Origin: Phaeosaccion multiseriatum
Lineage: Eukaryota > Ochrophyta, other classes
Length of the DNA: 64,000 nt
Reading direction: 5' to 3'
Assembly: GCA_965112735.1 (NCBI GenBank)
Contig: OZ218954.1
Span: forward strand, 1,736,001 to 1,800,000
The notes beneath the pieces are model-generated. The model saw nothing but the letters and a program-made list of their open reading frames with translations, was not told the DNA's origin and searched no databases. Of the stretch, positions 16,150 through 27,609 are shown piece after piece; position 1 is the stretch's first letter; each line of letters opens with the position of its first letter. The translations under genes and the position numbers were made by a program.

Positions 16150-17761
16150 ATGTTGCGCCTTCGGCGATGGACTCCGCCTCCTTCCACGCTTGTCTTCCTC
16201 TCTCTCGGTCTTGTCCTCACGCTCTTCTTGGCGCCAGCAGAGGGAGGGTGGTCTTCTTCTCCTGGGCTTCTGGCACGAGGACAATCCTCGGTGGACCGGG
16301 ATGGAGATGGCAGCAGCATCAGCGGTACCGATGCCTGGACTGCTGCTGCTACCTTTCAATCTTCAACGTCCCGTGCGCGGGGTCGAAAGCGGGCCCTGCA
16401 GCTGAGGGGGGGCAGCACGGCGGAGGAGAAGTACTCTTTCAGCTTGACCGCGTTCAGCCCCAAGGGAAGCCTTCCTCAGCTGGAGTATGCTCTCAACGCA
16501 GTGTCGGTGAGTCCAGAACATAGAAAGAGGGAAGAGAGAGGCAGTGAGGGCGGAGATGAAGGGCGTGCATAGCCTCTTAACATCATTCCCATTCTCTCGC
16601 CCCCCCCCTCTTTCCATCCCCCCCCCCCCCCTCCTTAATGCTCTCTACACCAGAGAGGCACTCTGTCTCTGGCTATCAAGTACAAGGGAGGCGTGGTCCT
16701 GGCTTCCCCCAACAGGGCCCACGGCTCGCCCCTGGTGCGGGAGAGTGGCACCAAGAAGATCACGCACATTTCGGAGAGCATCGCGCTCTGTTACGCAGGT
16801 GAGCGAGCCACAGCGAGCGCTTGCGGTGACTAGCCTTGAATACATCAGTGAATGCCGGTACCCCATCCTTCGTGGTGCTGGACTGGATCAAGCGGAAGAA
16901 GCCCCCCCTCAATGGGTGTACACTGATTTGTTTGCTTGCTGTACGCAAAGATGTGTCGCCAATCGCCGCCTTCACCCGACCCTCCCTCTCCCTTCCTAAC
17001 CCCCCCCCCCACCCCCCCAAACTCCCTCAAAAGGTTTGGCCGCGGATTCGAGGGTATTGGCGGCCAATGCACAGAGCTTTTGCTTGGCTCACGAGGAGAA
17101 GTTCGGGAAGGAAGGAGCGTCTCCCTTCCGAGCGCTGACCGAGGAGCTCGCCTCCACGATGCAGCAGCACACACAGATGGGCGGCGTGAGGCCCTTTGGG
17201 GTCAGCCTTCTCGTCGCTGGCGTGGAGGATGATGGTGATGATGATGAGGAGGAGGATGAGGAGGCGGATGAAGAGGAGGAGGAGGAGGAGGAGGAGGAGG
17301 AGGAGGAGGAGGAGGAGGAGGAGGAGGCCGAGGATGGCACGCTACAAGGGCGAAAGGAAGAGGGGGCACCACCACCGAAGGAGGGGATAAATGCAGCCAC
17401 CGCAGTACGAGGGGCAGCGAGCAGGAGGCAAGGCAAGGGCAAGGCAACAGTGTTTCTGGTACAGCCATCCGGCCACGTCTCCCCGTGGAACGCAGTAGCC
17501 ATAGGGCAGCGCAGCGGAGAGGCGGAACGCTTCCTCGAGAGCAAATGGCGCCCCGGCATGGGACGGGACCAGGCCGTGCAGATGGCAATTGACGTGGTGA
17601 TGGACCTCGCCAAGGAGGAGGGGCATGTGAAGAAGGCGGAGCACATCGACGTGGCGTGTGTCGAGCTTGGACGTATCATTAACCAGCCCCACCTCAGTAG
17701 TGGTGGTGGTGGTGGTGGTGGTGTTGGTGGTGGTGGTGCCGAAGGAGGAGAGGGAGAGTGA
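16150..17761 (+). CDS. 20S proteasome alpha2-like subunit with signal-like N-terminal extension
   Basis: Exons 16150-16506, 16654-16798, 17034-17761; phases agree. The alpha-type start YSFSLTAFSPKGSLPQLEYALNAV (residue 95 on, read in two pieces in alpha2) is typical of PSMA2, as are QQHTQMGGVRPFGVSLLVAG, VQPSG and WNAVAIGQ. Two oddities are seen. First, about 94 extra N-terminal residues include a hydrophobic stretch (VFLSLGLVLTLFLAPAEG) after a basic start, like a signal peptide; no ATG lies close to the normal alpha start. Second, about 70 residues of acidic/low-complexity sequence follow LLVAGVEDD. That part could instead be a 216-bp in-frame intron (17235-17450, G|GTGATG … CAACAG|TG), which would restore normal spacing. 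Alpha subunits form the gated outer ring of the 20S core. The signal-like extension suggests a secretory or periplastid location (inference). Confidence 0.82.
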
Positions 17762-18828
17762 TGAGATGATGAAGGGGGCGCTGCGGTGCCTCGATGGAAG
17801 AGGACGAAGACAATCGGCGTCACTAATGAGAGGGGGGAGGCGAGCGGTGCCCCCGCAGCAGCACGCACGAAGGCCTCAGGATTGTCGGTAGCAGCCCCAG
17901 CCGAGCAGTAAGCAAAGCGGAGGAATACCGAGCAAGGAGAAGGAGAAGGCGCAGCAGCAGCAGCAGCAACGAGCCGACCCATACAGTCGAGACCGGCACG
18001 GACCGAAAGAAAGTCCTCCGTCACTGCTTTGTGGGCCTACCGGATGAGTTTGCCGAGGAGAGGCGCTGGTCAGTCTACCTGTGCACGCTTTCTTCGTGTC
18101 GAGGCTTGTCCCTCTGTCCGTTACTATCCCGTGAGCTGTCCTTCCTTGTTGCAGAGGCCGGGCGTGTCGGACTCTCGTTGGGAGTCCGTGAGTGAAAGCG
18201 ACTTGCGATAGTGCTGGGCAAGTGCTGGACAAGTGCTGGGCAAGTGCTGGGCAATCACTCCCTCCCCATGTATCCTGAGTACCACGGCATTGCTGCAGCG
18301 CACGCCCGAGAGGTCAGCTGCTTGCCAAACAGACAACCAGGACACACAGGCAATATATTCTACTCCTTGAAGGGAAGGGAGCGAGTGAGAGAGTGTGTGT
18401 GAGCGAGCAATCGATATCACTCAGCTGGAAGGCTGAGGCTATCGGTTATCTCTTTATTATCGTTTGAGATATGACCCATTGCTTTATATCGTTCTAAAAT
18501 ACACCACCCGTCCACTACCCAATGTACCTTCTTGCACAAGCTACAGCCTTGACTCCCATCGCTGGTCCCTGACTTGTCTTTGAGAGAGTATTCCTGCTAC
18601 CATCCCCACTACAAGGAGCATTCCTGCACCGTAAGAAATGCCGTGAGCTGCGTGCTGCCCCCCCTCGCAGTCGTCACCCGCACGATGGGTGGGACTCGCT
18701 CGCTCCTCGCTCTCTCGAAAAGAGCCAAAGCCATCATCAGCCCAACCCCACCCCACTACCGGATACCCTTCACGACCCCTATTCACACTCCTAACCCCCC
18801 CCCCCCCCCCCCCATTTTTCTACATCCA
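17762..18828. other. Convergent intergenic region
   Basis: No supported gene between the proteasome stop (17761) and the protease stop (18829). An 11-bp tandem repeat (AAGTGCTGGGC type, about 18211-18255) and an A/T-rich stretch (18437-18505) are visible. Short open frames show no recognisable domain; the minus-strand one at 18541-18786 has a small hydrophobic patch but no family features. Confidence 0.4.
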
Positions 18829-20550
18829 CTACTCTTCCTCCCGCGTCGCCACCCCTTCGCCCTCTTTCCTGCCCTCCTCTGTTCCCGCAGGTGGCCATGT
18901 TCCGATCTGCCGCAGACGCTGCTTGATCGTCTGCGGGCCGAGGAGGGCTCTTCTCATCATCCCCTCATACAGTTCCTCTCTCGTCACTCCATTGCAGCTG
19001 TCGTTCTTGTCGCACTCGTCGAAAATGGCATCCAAAGCGGCTCGAAACTGTGGCTTGAGTGTGAGTCCCAGGCGAAGAGGGTACATCACCTCCACCCCGC
19101 CGGACGACCAGGTGGCGGAGGAGGAGGAGGAGGAGGAGGAGGAGGAGGAGGAGGAGGAGGAGTGTACCCACGAAGACGGAGGCAGGCCTGTCAAGACCGT
19201 GTCCCACTCCAGCAACTTCCTATCCGGGCTGATGAGCAGCCCCGGCACTCCAAGCCTCTGAAGGGTGGTGCCCAGGAAGGCCTGGAGGGTGAAAGTCGAC
19301 TTGGACAGAAAGTCCCCCACATTCCTTTGTAGAAGGTAGTAAGGAAGCAAGAGGTACTTGTCGCCCAGCCACCGTTGCAGCCACTCTGCCAGCTTGTCTC
19401 CCGTGTCTGGACCGGCCCCAGGGTGGTCAAACAGCGCAGCTTCCAGTGTCTTGTCGACAGCGATGAAGTTGTGAAGCATGTGCAGGAGTATGGGCACAGC
19501 AAGTCGCCCCGTGAGGTGGTAGGAAGCGCAGAGCACTGTTGACATGAAGCCGAAACCGACCATCTGCCTGGAATACTGAGCGATTCATGACGAGTGCGGT
19601 GTTGACGACACAAGCGAGGTGGAGGAAGTGGTATGCACTCATGAGATCGAGAGGACTTGAGTAGAGACTGGCTCGAAGAGGCGGGAAGAGAGGCTCTAGT
19701 GCAGGGGCGAAGAGCAAGAACACAACCATACACACAGCCGCCCTTGGGCAAAGATATGCTTGATGAAGCGGCCCCAAGGTGTTCCTTCCCTCCCCCCCTT
19801 CCGAATAGCAGCCAAACTTACCTCTTCAGCATCTTGCAAATACCCAGTCTTCAAATGCTTCATCGTGAATGAAAGAGAGGTCCACACATAGGCCGCCACT
19901 GGGCCCACGAAGCGCAGCAATCGACCGAAGATGAGGCCGCGGAAGACCACTTCTTCAGTGACGGGCATGACCAAGCCCTTCGCCGCGACGAAGGCTGCGA
20001 GTTCAACGTTGCTCACGTCCTCAGCTTCGCCCAACAGCGCACGTAAAGCGTGGAGGCGAAGCCCAGCGACCTCCTTCTTGTCGACGAGGATGCTGACAAG
20101 GAGGAGGTCGCTGAAACTTCCCCCCTTCTGCTGCTGAACATTCGCGTCTCCCGGCTCTGAACATTCCATTCCCGCCTTCTGCTGCTGTTCCTTCTGCTCC
20201 ATACCTTCCCTGTCCTTGCGAAGGGCGAGGGAGCGGGTTGCCGCGCTACAGACGAAGCTGCTACAGAGCAACAGCCCAGCGAGCCCCCCCAGAACTTTTC
20301 CCAAGGGCGCGGGAACACGATTCATCAAGCCCGTGCCTAGTCCCACCGCGCGTAACCTCTCCTCCAGGTGTGCCCGCTGCCCTGGGCGCTTCCTCAGCTC
20401 CTTGAGCGTCGATGAGTCAGACCACTTATAGAACCTATGAAGACAAATGGGCAAAACCATTGTCGTCCACATACAGTCCCATCTTGGGAGCCTGTGGTTC
20501 CTATCCCCGCAGAACGTTTGCAGCAGGATAACGTCCTCCTCTGTCTCCAT
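18829..20550 (-). CDS. CPBP/CAAX-type intramembrane protease with degenerate EF-hand-like C terminus
   Basis: Exons 20550-19822 and 19563-18829 (phase 0 at GAAGAG|GTAAGT and GCAG|ATGGTC). CPBP family motifs are complete: EEVVFRG (Glu-Glu-x3-Arg), FTMKH (Phe-x3-His) and HMLHN (His-x3-Asn), set in hydrophobic helices (LGGLAGLLLCSSFVC, FVGPVAAYVWTSL). These glutamic-type membrane proteases cleave CAAX or other membrane substrates; the substrate here is unknown. A C-terminal cytosolic part holds a TCC-encoded Ser run (about 19110-19161) and an acidic FDECDKNDSCNGVTREEL segment that resembles an EF-hand loop but is spaced irregularly. The 3' end is least certain: the frame simply runs to a TAG at 18829. 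Confidence 0.72.
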
Positions 20551-21132
20551 GTTGTCCCTTCTTTAGGGGCTTTATAATGCTTTACTTTTGCTGGCGCATT
20601 TTTATACCGTCGACCGCCGGCCCGGAAAAGGGAGAAGAAAAAGAAATTTGGAATTTTTTGGCAAAGGCGGGAAGAGCAAAATCGCCGACGAGGCAGGCAA
20701 TCGGAGGGCAGGGGCGGAGGGCAGAGGGGCGGGCGGGGAGAGGGGCAGGTCAGGAAAGAGGAGAAGACAAAGGCATAGATGGCGATGGCGGGAACAAGGA
20801 GGCGAGCAGAGGTTAGGACAGGAAGGCGCGCGAGTGCAAGCAACCGCAACGAAGTTATCTCCGCCCACTCACCTACAACGATTGTTGTACAGTCACAGCC
20901 CGGCAGGGCTGAGCCCGGGAGGGCTGAGCCCTGCAGGGCTGACTGCTTCCCCGGCTTGACGCCCCAGCTGTTGTTGATTCGTTGCCCGCCCGAGCACATG
21001 ATGATGAGTGAGGACAAGTAAGCAAGCCAGGGAAACTCAGGGGCTGTTTCTTGTTCAGGCAGCAAGCAAGCAAGTAGGCAACACCAATGGCTGGACAGGC
21101 AGATGAGCGAGACGCAGGCAGGGGCGCAATCA
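20551..21132. other. Intergenic, with GGGCTGAGCCC repeats
   Basis: Between the protease start and the TnpB-like exon. GC-rich tandem copies of a GGGCTGAGCC unit lie at about 20899-20942. A minus-strand open stretch beside them (about 20880-21055, followed by GTGAGT) could be an untranslated or extra coding exon of either neighbour; I cannot decide. Confidence 0.3.
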
Positions 21133-21141
21133 GCAACTTAC

Positions 21142-21388
21142 TGGGAAGATGTTGTGGGTGGCGTGGCCTTGGAGTTGGCCATGCCTTTGAGAAGTCGTAC
21201 AGCCCGAACAGAGTGATTGTTCGGGCCGCACAAGGGTCGCGCAACAGCGTGGCCTTGCAGGTGGGGCAAGTCCACACCTTCTTGGCCCCCACGCACTCGT
21301 TGAATGCACCACAGGCGGTGCATGTCTTGGTGGTGAAGGCCTCGCTGGGCTCAAGCAGCACTAGTGAGCAGGAGGGAGAGGCGATAAC
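21142..21388 (-). pseudogene. TnpB/Fanzor-type zinc-ribbon and RuvC-III exon (fragment)
   Basis: Minus-strand exon bounded by CTCAG|GTTATC (start 21388) and CCCA|GTAAGT (end 21142); the frame is open from 21415 to 20873. The translation has the TnpB/OrfB C-terminal signature: SEAFTTKTCTACGAFN…GAKKVWTCPTC (four-Cys zinc ribbon) followed by LLRDPCAAR, the RuvC-III Asp motif. The zinc Cys pairs and the Asp are intact. RuvC-I and RuvC-II parts are not visible in the 600 bp upstream before purF ends, so this is probably a truncated relic or a heavily spliced or rearranged copy. Fanzors are eukaryotic relatives of TnpB, RNA-guided nucleases of IS200/605- and IS607-type elements. Confidence 0.65.
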
Positions 21389-22013
21389 CTGAGCGAGAGG
21401 AGTTCGGGCAGCCAAAGAAGGAAGTCAATGAGAGGAATTGTTAGCTCAGCCACACGAGGGTTGCTGATGGGGACGGAGGTGTCTCAGTCTCAGCGTGGGA
21501 GGATGGACCTGAAATACAAGAAGAGACTCCTAAATAGGAGAGAGGAGGCTTTTGTTGTGAAAGCTGCGCAAGGCCACACTCTCGATTACTTACATAACAC
21601 CATACGTGAGAGGCGCGGATTCCGTCTCTCACCGGTGGGGGGGGGGGGAGGGCAGAGCGACTAATGTGAAAATGAATGCTACAGGCCCTGCCCGGGCCGG
21701 ACATGGACATGCTTACATGTGCATACATAAAAAGCGCCACATAAAAAGCCCCCCCCCCCCCGCCCTTGCCCCTGCCCCCCTGCCTGCCCACTCAGGCCGC
21801 TGATGCCTTACCCCGCTCTTGCTCCACACCCCCCCCCCCCCCCCCCCCCCCCGCTTGCTATACGCTTGCCCTACGCTCCTCCTCCTCTCATCCCCCCTCC
21901 CACCTCTCCTCCACCCCCCCCACCCCCCCCCACACACACAGCCTGCAAATGGACCACCTCGCCTGGACGAGAGCTTCCCGCCCCAACCAATGATAGTCGA
22001 GCTTCCCCTCCCC

Positions 22014-23463
22014 CTATGCGACAGCGTTGTGCAGGCTCTCACAGATGGAGCTGGAGCTACTGTGCTGCATGCTGCTCCCTAACATGCCTGATCCTCCAAA
22101 GCTGCTGAAGGTCCCACTGCCATTGAGACCGCTGCTCTCCCGGGCAAGCTTGGCGTTCTCGCTTCGCATTCCGTAGAGCTTCTCGAGATATTCATCCGTG
22201 ATGTCGCCAGTCACATACCTCCCGCTGGGCGGGCGTCGGAGACGGGTCACACAAAGCCGGAAAAAGGGTGCGAGGCAAACAGGGGGAATCACAGACACAC
22301 ACACACACACGCACGCACATAGAAAGAGGGGGAGGGGGAGGGAGGGAGGGAGAGAGAGAGTAAGCACCTCACCCCATCCCCCGGCGCTGGTCATGGCATC
22401 GTTCGCCCCACTTCCCCGCCCCCCCTCCCAGTCCACCACCCCACGCCGCTACCATCGTTCGCCCCTCCTCCCCTCCCCCCTTCCTGACACCTCGTACCTG
22501 AAGCAAGACGAGTCGAACCTCTGAATGTCGGGGTTGAGACGTGTGATGCAAGCCTCGAGGTCCTCGAGGTCTTGATAGATGACCCAATCCGCACCCATCT
22601 TCTCCGCCACCTGTGAGGTCCGGGCAGGGGCAGAGTGGAGCAAAGGGGGGCAACAGCAAGGCCCCGCAGGCGGGCAAGGGGGCAGTGGCATAAGGAACAA
22701 AACACACGAGCACGAGAAAGAGGAAATAACGAACATCAAAAGGGGTTTGCTGTGTCAGAGAGGAAACACACACAAACGTCGCATCGTGTGTCAGCACCCT
22801 GCAGTGCCCCAAGGCTTCACAGAGGAGGAGGGCTATAAACCTCTGTCACCCCCGTACACACGCGTGATGCGCTAACCTGCTCTTCTGTCCGCTCAAAGGC
22901 GATGAGCTCCTGCCTCGTGGGGATGTCGATGCCGTACACATTGGGATAGCGCACCGGAGGGGCGGCAGACACAAAGTAGACCTACAAATACACCACACAT
23001 AGGAGAAGAAAGGGCAAGAGCAGCACACAAATCAGTTTTGAGAGAAGGAATAAGAGCAGGACAAGTGAGTCAAGTGGTAAGGTAAGTGGGTACAGGACAG
23101 CTCAGCTCGGGGCGGGGAGGCCTTGCCTCCGGCGGCGGCTGCCGACCCAGAGAAGGTTCTCAGGCGCGGTGCGTGGGAGCGTGAGAGGTGCAAACGTCCC
23201 GTGAGGGAGAGCGAAGGAAGGGAGTACACGGGGCGGAAGACACGACCACGCCGCGCGGGGAGGCTTATTGCAGTGGGCGCTTTTGGGATGGAAAAGGAAG
23301 CGAATGGATTGGAAAGTGCTTCGGCGAGCAAGGGAGTACGGGCACGCACGAGGTGCTGACGCACTAACCTTCTTCGCTCCTGCGTCCCTCGCCATTTGCA
23401 CCAGCTCCATGCTCGTCGTGCCACGAACAATAGAGTCGTCGACGAGCAGCACCACCTTGCGGC

Positions 23464-23505
<42 letters not shown>

Positions 23506-24124
23506 GAGAGAGAGAGAGAGAGGGCACAGTCTGCAGTCAAGCGGGAGGCACTGAAAGCGCCCACACAACGACGTGGCAGTGGGGTAGACCCGATCATTCC
23601 GTGGCTCACAGACAATAACATCATTCCGTGGCTCACAGACACAATATGATTCATTCCGTCTGGTGCAGACTTCGAGAAACACAGGTAGCATGACATGTTT
23701 GACCCACAGACAGTGCCGGTCTTTCAACAACCCCCCCCCCCCGTATCCCTTGAATGCCCCGCCGCGCCAACACACCGCACCTTGTCCTTAAATTCGCTTC
23801 GGATGGTGTTGAGCTTCAGCCGTACCGTCTTCTTGCGTGTTTCCTGGCAGAGTCAAGAGAGAAAGGGAGAGGGAGAGGGAGAGAGAGAGAGAGAGGGAGA
23901 GAGAGAGGGAGAGACGGACAGTGAGAGAGAGAGAAAGGGAGAGGGAGAGGGAGAGAGAGAGGGAGAGACGGACAGTGAGAGAGAGAGGGGCAGAGAGAGA
24001 GTGAGAGAGAAACAGGGGGAGAGTGGGTGGGGCGAGGATAGGGAGGGTTTTATAAAGGGGGCAAGCATGACAGCAATACGCACAGGGATGCAGCAACGAG
24101 GGTTGCTGCAGATAGACGGAAGGG

Positions 24125-24176
<52 letters not shown>

Positions 24177-25730
24177 GCCCGGGCATGATGAAGGTCCTGG
24201 CGATGTAGCGATTCTTGATGAACCCTTCCCGGAAGGGCCTATCCAAGGTGTATGCCTGGCATCCCACGCCCACAGTGCGTTTGTGTGAGTGTGAGTGTGA
24301 GTGTGAGTGTGAGTGTGTTGTGATACCATGCCCGCAGTGCGATTGTGTGAGTGTGAGTGTGTTGTGCGTGTGCGTGTGCGTTTGCGGTGTCGGATGTGCA
24401 CCGGGAGGGGAAGCAAAAGCGTGACAAAGCACGTGGGACAGCAGGGGACAGGGGAAAAAAAGAGGCTTGCAGCGCTGCCACAGACGGACGACCAAAAGGA
24501 ATGTCGGAGCGCTCACTGACAGGTAACGAGCGTCGAGCGTGCCTTCTCCATGAGGTATCAGGTATCAGGTATCAGGTATCAGGTATCAGCTTCTCATGGA
24601 CCACCCTCAACACCCCCCACACATCAGCCCCATTCTATACGCCCTCGACCTTCTCCTTGTACCTTACGTACACGCCACGCACGCCCCTCCCAATTGCGAT
24701 GGCACCCAATGGCATCCAACTCACCGTCTGGAGGGCAGCTGTCCGGCTGGTGTCTGGCACCGGGATGACCACATCAATGTCATGGTCAGGCCGTTTCTGG
24801 CACGCAAACAGTGTTATGTGTACGTACAAGAGAGTGAAAAAAGGTGGGAAGCAAAATGAAGGGGGGCGCCTGGTTAGGGAGAGAACACACAAGCACACAC
24901 ATCAACACAGAAGAAACAACAACTAATGACGAAAATAAAGAGGCCGTGCTCCAACCACCACTGCAACCTCGCTTCGGTTTCGATTATCACCACTCGCAAG
25001 AAGACGCCGCTGCTGTAGACAGCGAGGAAGACAGGCTGCGCAGGATGGGGTGACTCGCTGCCTTAACCCTACGCGCTGTCTTCCTTTGAGCCCTCTACTC
25101 CATTCCAACACAACAAAGCTACCCCACACAACCCCATCTCCAAGCCCCAGGGGCCCATCCGTACCTATCGGTCGCTTGCAATCATACATACACACACACA
25201 TATTAGGAGAGCCAAAGGCCCCAAGGATGGGTGGAACATCGCCAGTCATTATCAAAGTCACACACAACCCCCACACAGGCCTTGGGCGGCAGTGGCCTCA
25301 CGTAAGTCTTACGTAAGTCTTACGTACCCTCATGATCTTCTTGGCCAGCGCCTCCCCCATGTTGAGCCTCGACTCGTAGACGACCACCCCGTCCAGCACT
25401 GAGTCGGGCCGTGCGAAGTACACGTACTCGAACAGGCAAGGGGCCAGAGAGGGCTCGCATACCTACAGAGGGTCCGGGGGCAGAAACAGGCTCAGGGTCA
25501 GGGTTAGTCGAGGGGAGAGCAGGGGGACGGAAACACTCAGGTTAGGTTGGTAGGTGCCTTAAGATGCCTTCCCTTCCCACCTGCTCGCTGTAGAAGTTGC
25601 CTGCCACGTCTATGAAAATGGCCTCCCCCGGCCTCAGGTCCCGCTCATGTTGAAAGAGCAGCGTGTCCATCGCTGCACTCTCGCTGGCCACCACCCAGTC
25701 CTTGGCGTCTGAACATTCAATCCGTTCAGA

Positions 25731-25761
<31 letters not shown>

Positions 25762-27576
25762 CAAGTTTGGCGGGGAGAGAAAAGCACGAGACCAAGAGGC
25801 AAGAGACGGGCCAAGGAGTCAGAAGATGGAAGTTGCCGCTTTCTATAACATAACATAACATAACATAACATAACATAACATAACACTGTGGCTCTGTTGC
25901 ATGTGCAAGCCCTGTTGCTTTCTTCATTCGCCTCAATGTCATGGGCGCTTGAGGTGGTGGAAAAGAAGGGCTCTCGTAGGGAGAGCACAGCGGCACCGAC
26001 TATCTGGTCTGGGCCTCGGCGTGTGGAGACTCACCCGTCATGGTCAGACTCTCACGACTGCCGATGCTGAGCGGCCGAATCCCATTCCTATCGCGGAAAG
26101 CGAATACTCCCTGGCATACCAAATCGAGCGAGCGGCAGACAAAAGAGGTACGCGGCTCTGTGGAGTGAGTTTGGATCAGGGACAGAGGATAGATAGACAC
26201 GACAAGGTCCAACACTCTGGCTCGTTCCTATCCCCACGGGAGCAGCGGACCCCGCTGTGGTACCTGCCGCTCTTAACCGACATGAACATAAGACGGCTTT
26301 GGGCATCAACCGAGCCCCACCCAACTTGCAAACATCGCCTCTTTCACCTTGATCTGCACTCCAGCATCACGATGTTCACTTGTGTCCATCTCTTGCCTCA
26401 ATTCCACCTACCTTGCCGTTGATCATGCCCAGCACCGCGAAGCCCCCCGTGCAGCGGGTCATCACTTGGCGCGCTGCGGTAAACACGTGGGAAGGCCTCA
26501 TCTGACTGGTGGGGTGCTGGAAAAAGGTTGTGGGCTCGGAGCCCTAGGTGTATGTATGGAGAAGCAAACAAACAAACAAGGCAAGGCAAGGCAAGGCAAA
26601 GAGAAAACAGACACCAACAGACACCACGGGAAGACGGGAAGGACACAGGGGAGGGAGGGGCGCAGTGGAGGAGGGAATGAGGGCCAAGCGAGAGAGACAC
26701 ACACAGGGCATCTACCGCCGACTCCGACTCACTCGGGGCCTCGGGGGGGAGGGCACCGAGGGCACCGGTGCCAAGACGACCAAGAGGAAGCTGGCTGCAG
26801 TGAGAAGAGAAGGATGATGGACAAGGCGCATCTCCATAAGGGAGGCATTCGCCCTGCGGTTGGCCATGTTCCCTCCCACCGCCCACATGACCCACGTCAC
26901 AGGCACCCTCTCTGACCCTCTCTGTAGACTCACCTTGGGCGACGCCGAGCAGGCCACGTTTAGCTCCTCCGCGAACACATTCAGCATGAGCTCGCTATCG
27001 CTGTCTGTGGGGCGTGAAGGGAAGGGCGAGGGCGGGCAAAGGTAAGGATGGTGAGGAGAGCGACGGTACATGGGGGTGAGACAGGACAAGGCTAGAAGCA
27101 AAGAAGCATGTCTTTTGCTTCTCTTCTCTCAGAAGCAAAGAAGCGTGTCTTTTGCTTCTCTTCTCTCAGAAGCAAAGAAGCATGTCTTTTTCCTTCTCTT
27201 CTCTCAGAAGCAAAGAAGCAGGTATTTTGCTTCTCTTCTCTCAGAAGCAAAGAAGCATGTCGTTTGCTTCTCTTCTCTCAGAAGCAAAGAAGCATGTCTT
27301 TTGCTTCTCTCCTCTCGGTCATTTCCCTTCTCTTCTCTCAGAAGCAAAGAAGCATGTCTTTTTCCTTCTCTTCTCTCAGAAGCAAAGAAGCATGTCTTTT
27401 GCTTCTCTTCTCTCAGAAGCAAAGAAGCATGTCTTTTTGCTTCTCTTCTCTGGCCGCCCCTCCCTCGCTCCCTCGCTCACCGGTGTTGATGTGTCTGCAC
27501 TCGCTGTAGATGGAGTCTCGCAGCTCGTCGGCGTTGGTCAAGTTGCCGTTGTGAGCGATGCACACGCCTGCCACCA

Positions 27577-27609
<33 letters not shown>

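Noticed and set aside
21428-21664. Plus-strand frame with a Lys/Arg-rich KYKKRLLNRREEAF segment
   Set aside because: Short, no partner exons and no recognised domain; it lies opposite the possible upstream part of the TnpB-like exon.
27090-27452. CRISPR-like array of 37-bp repeats
   Set aside because: Repeats abut directly with no unique spacers, lie in a eukaryotic intron, and no cas genes are present.
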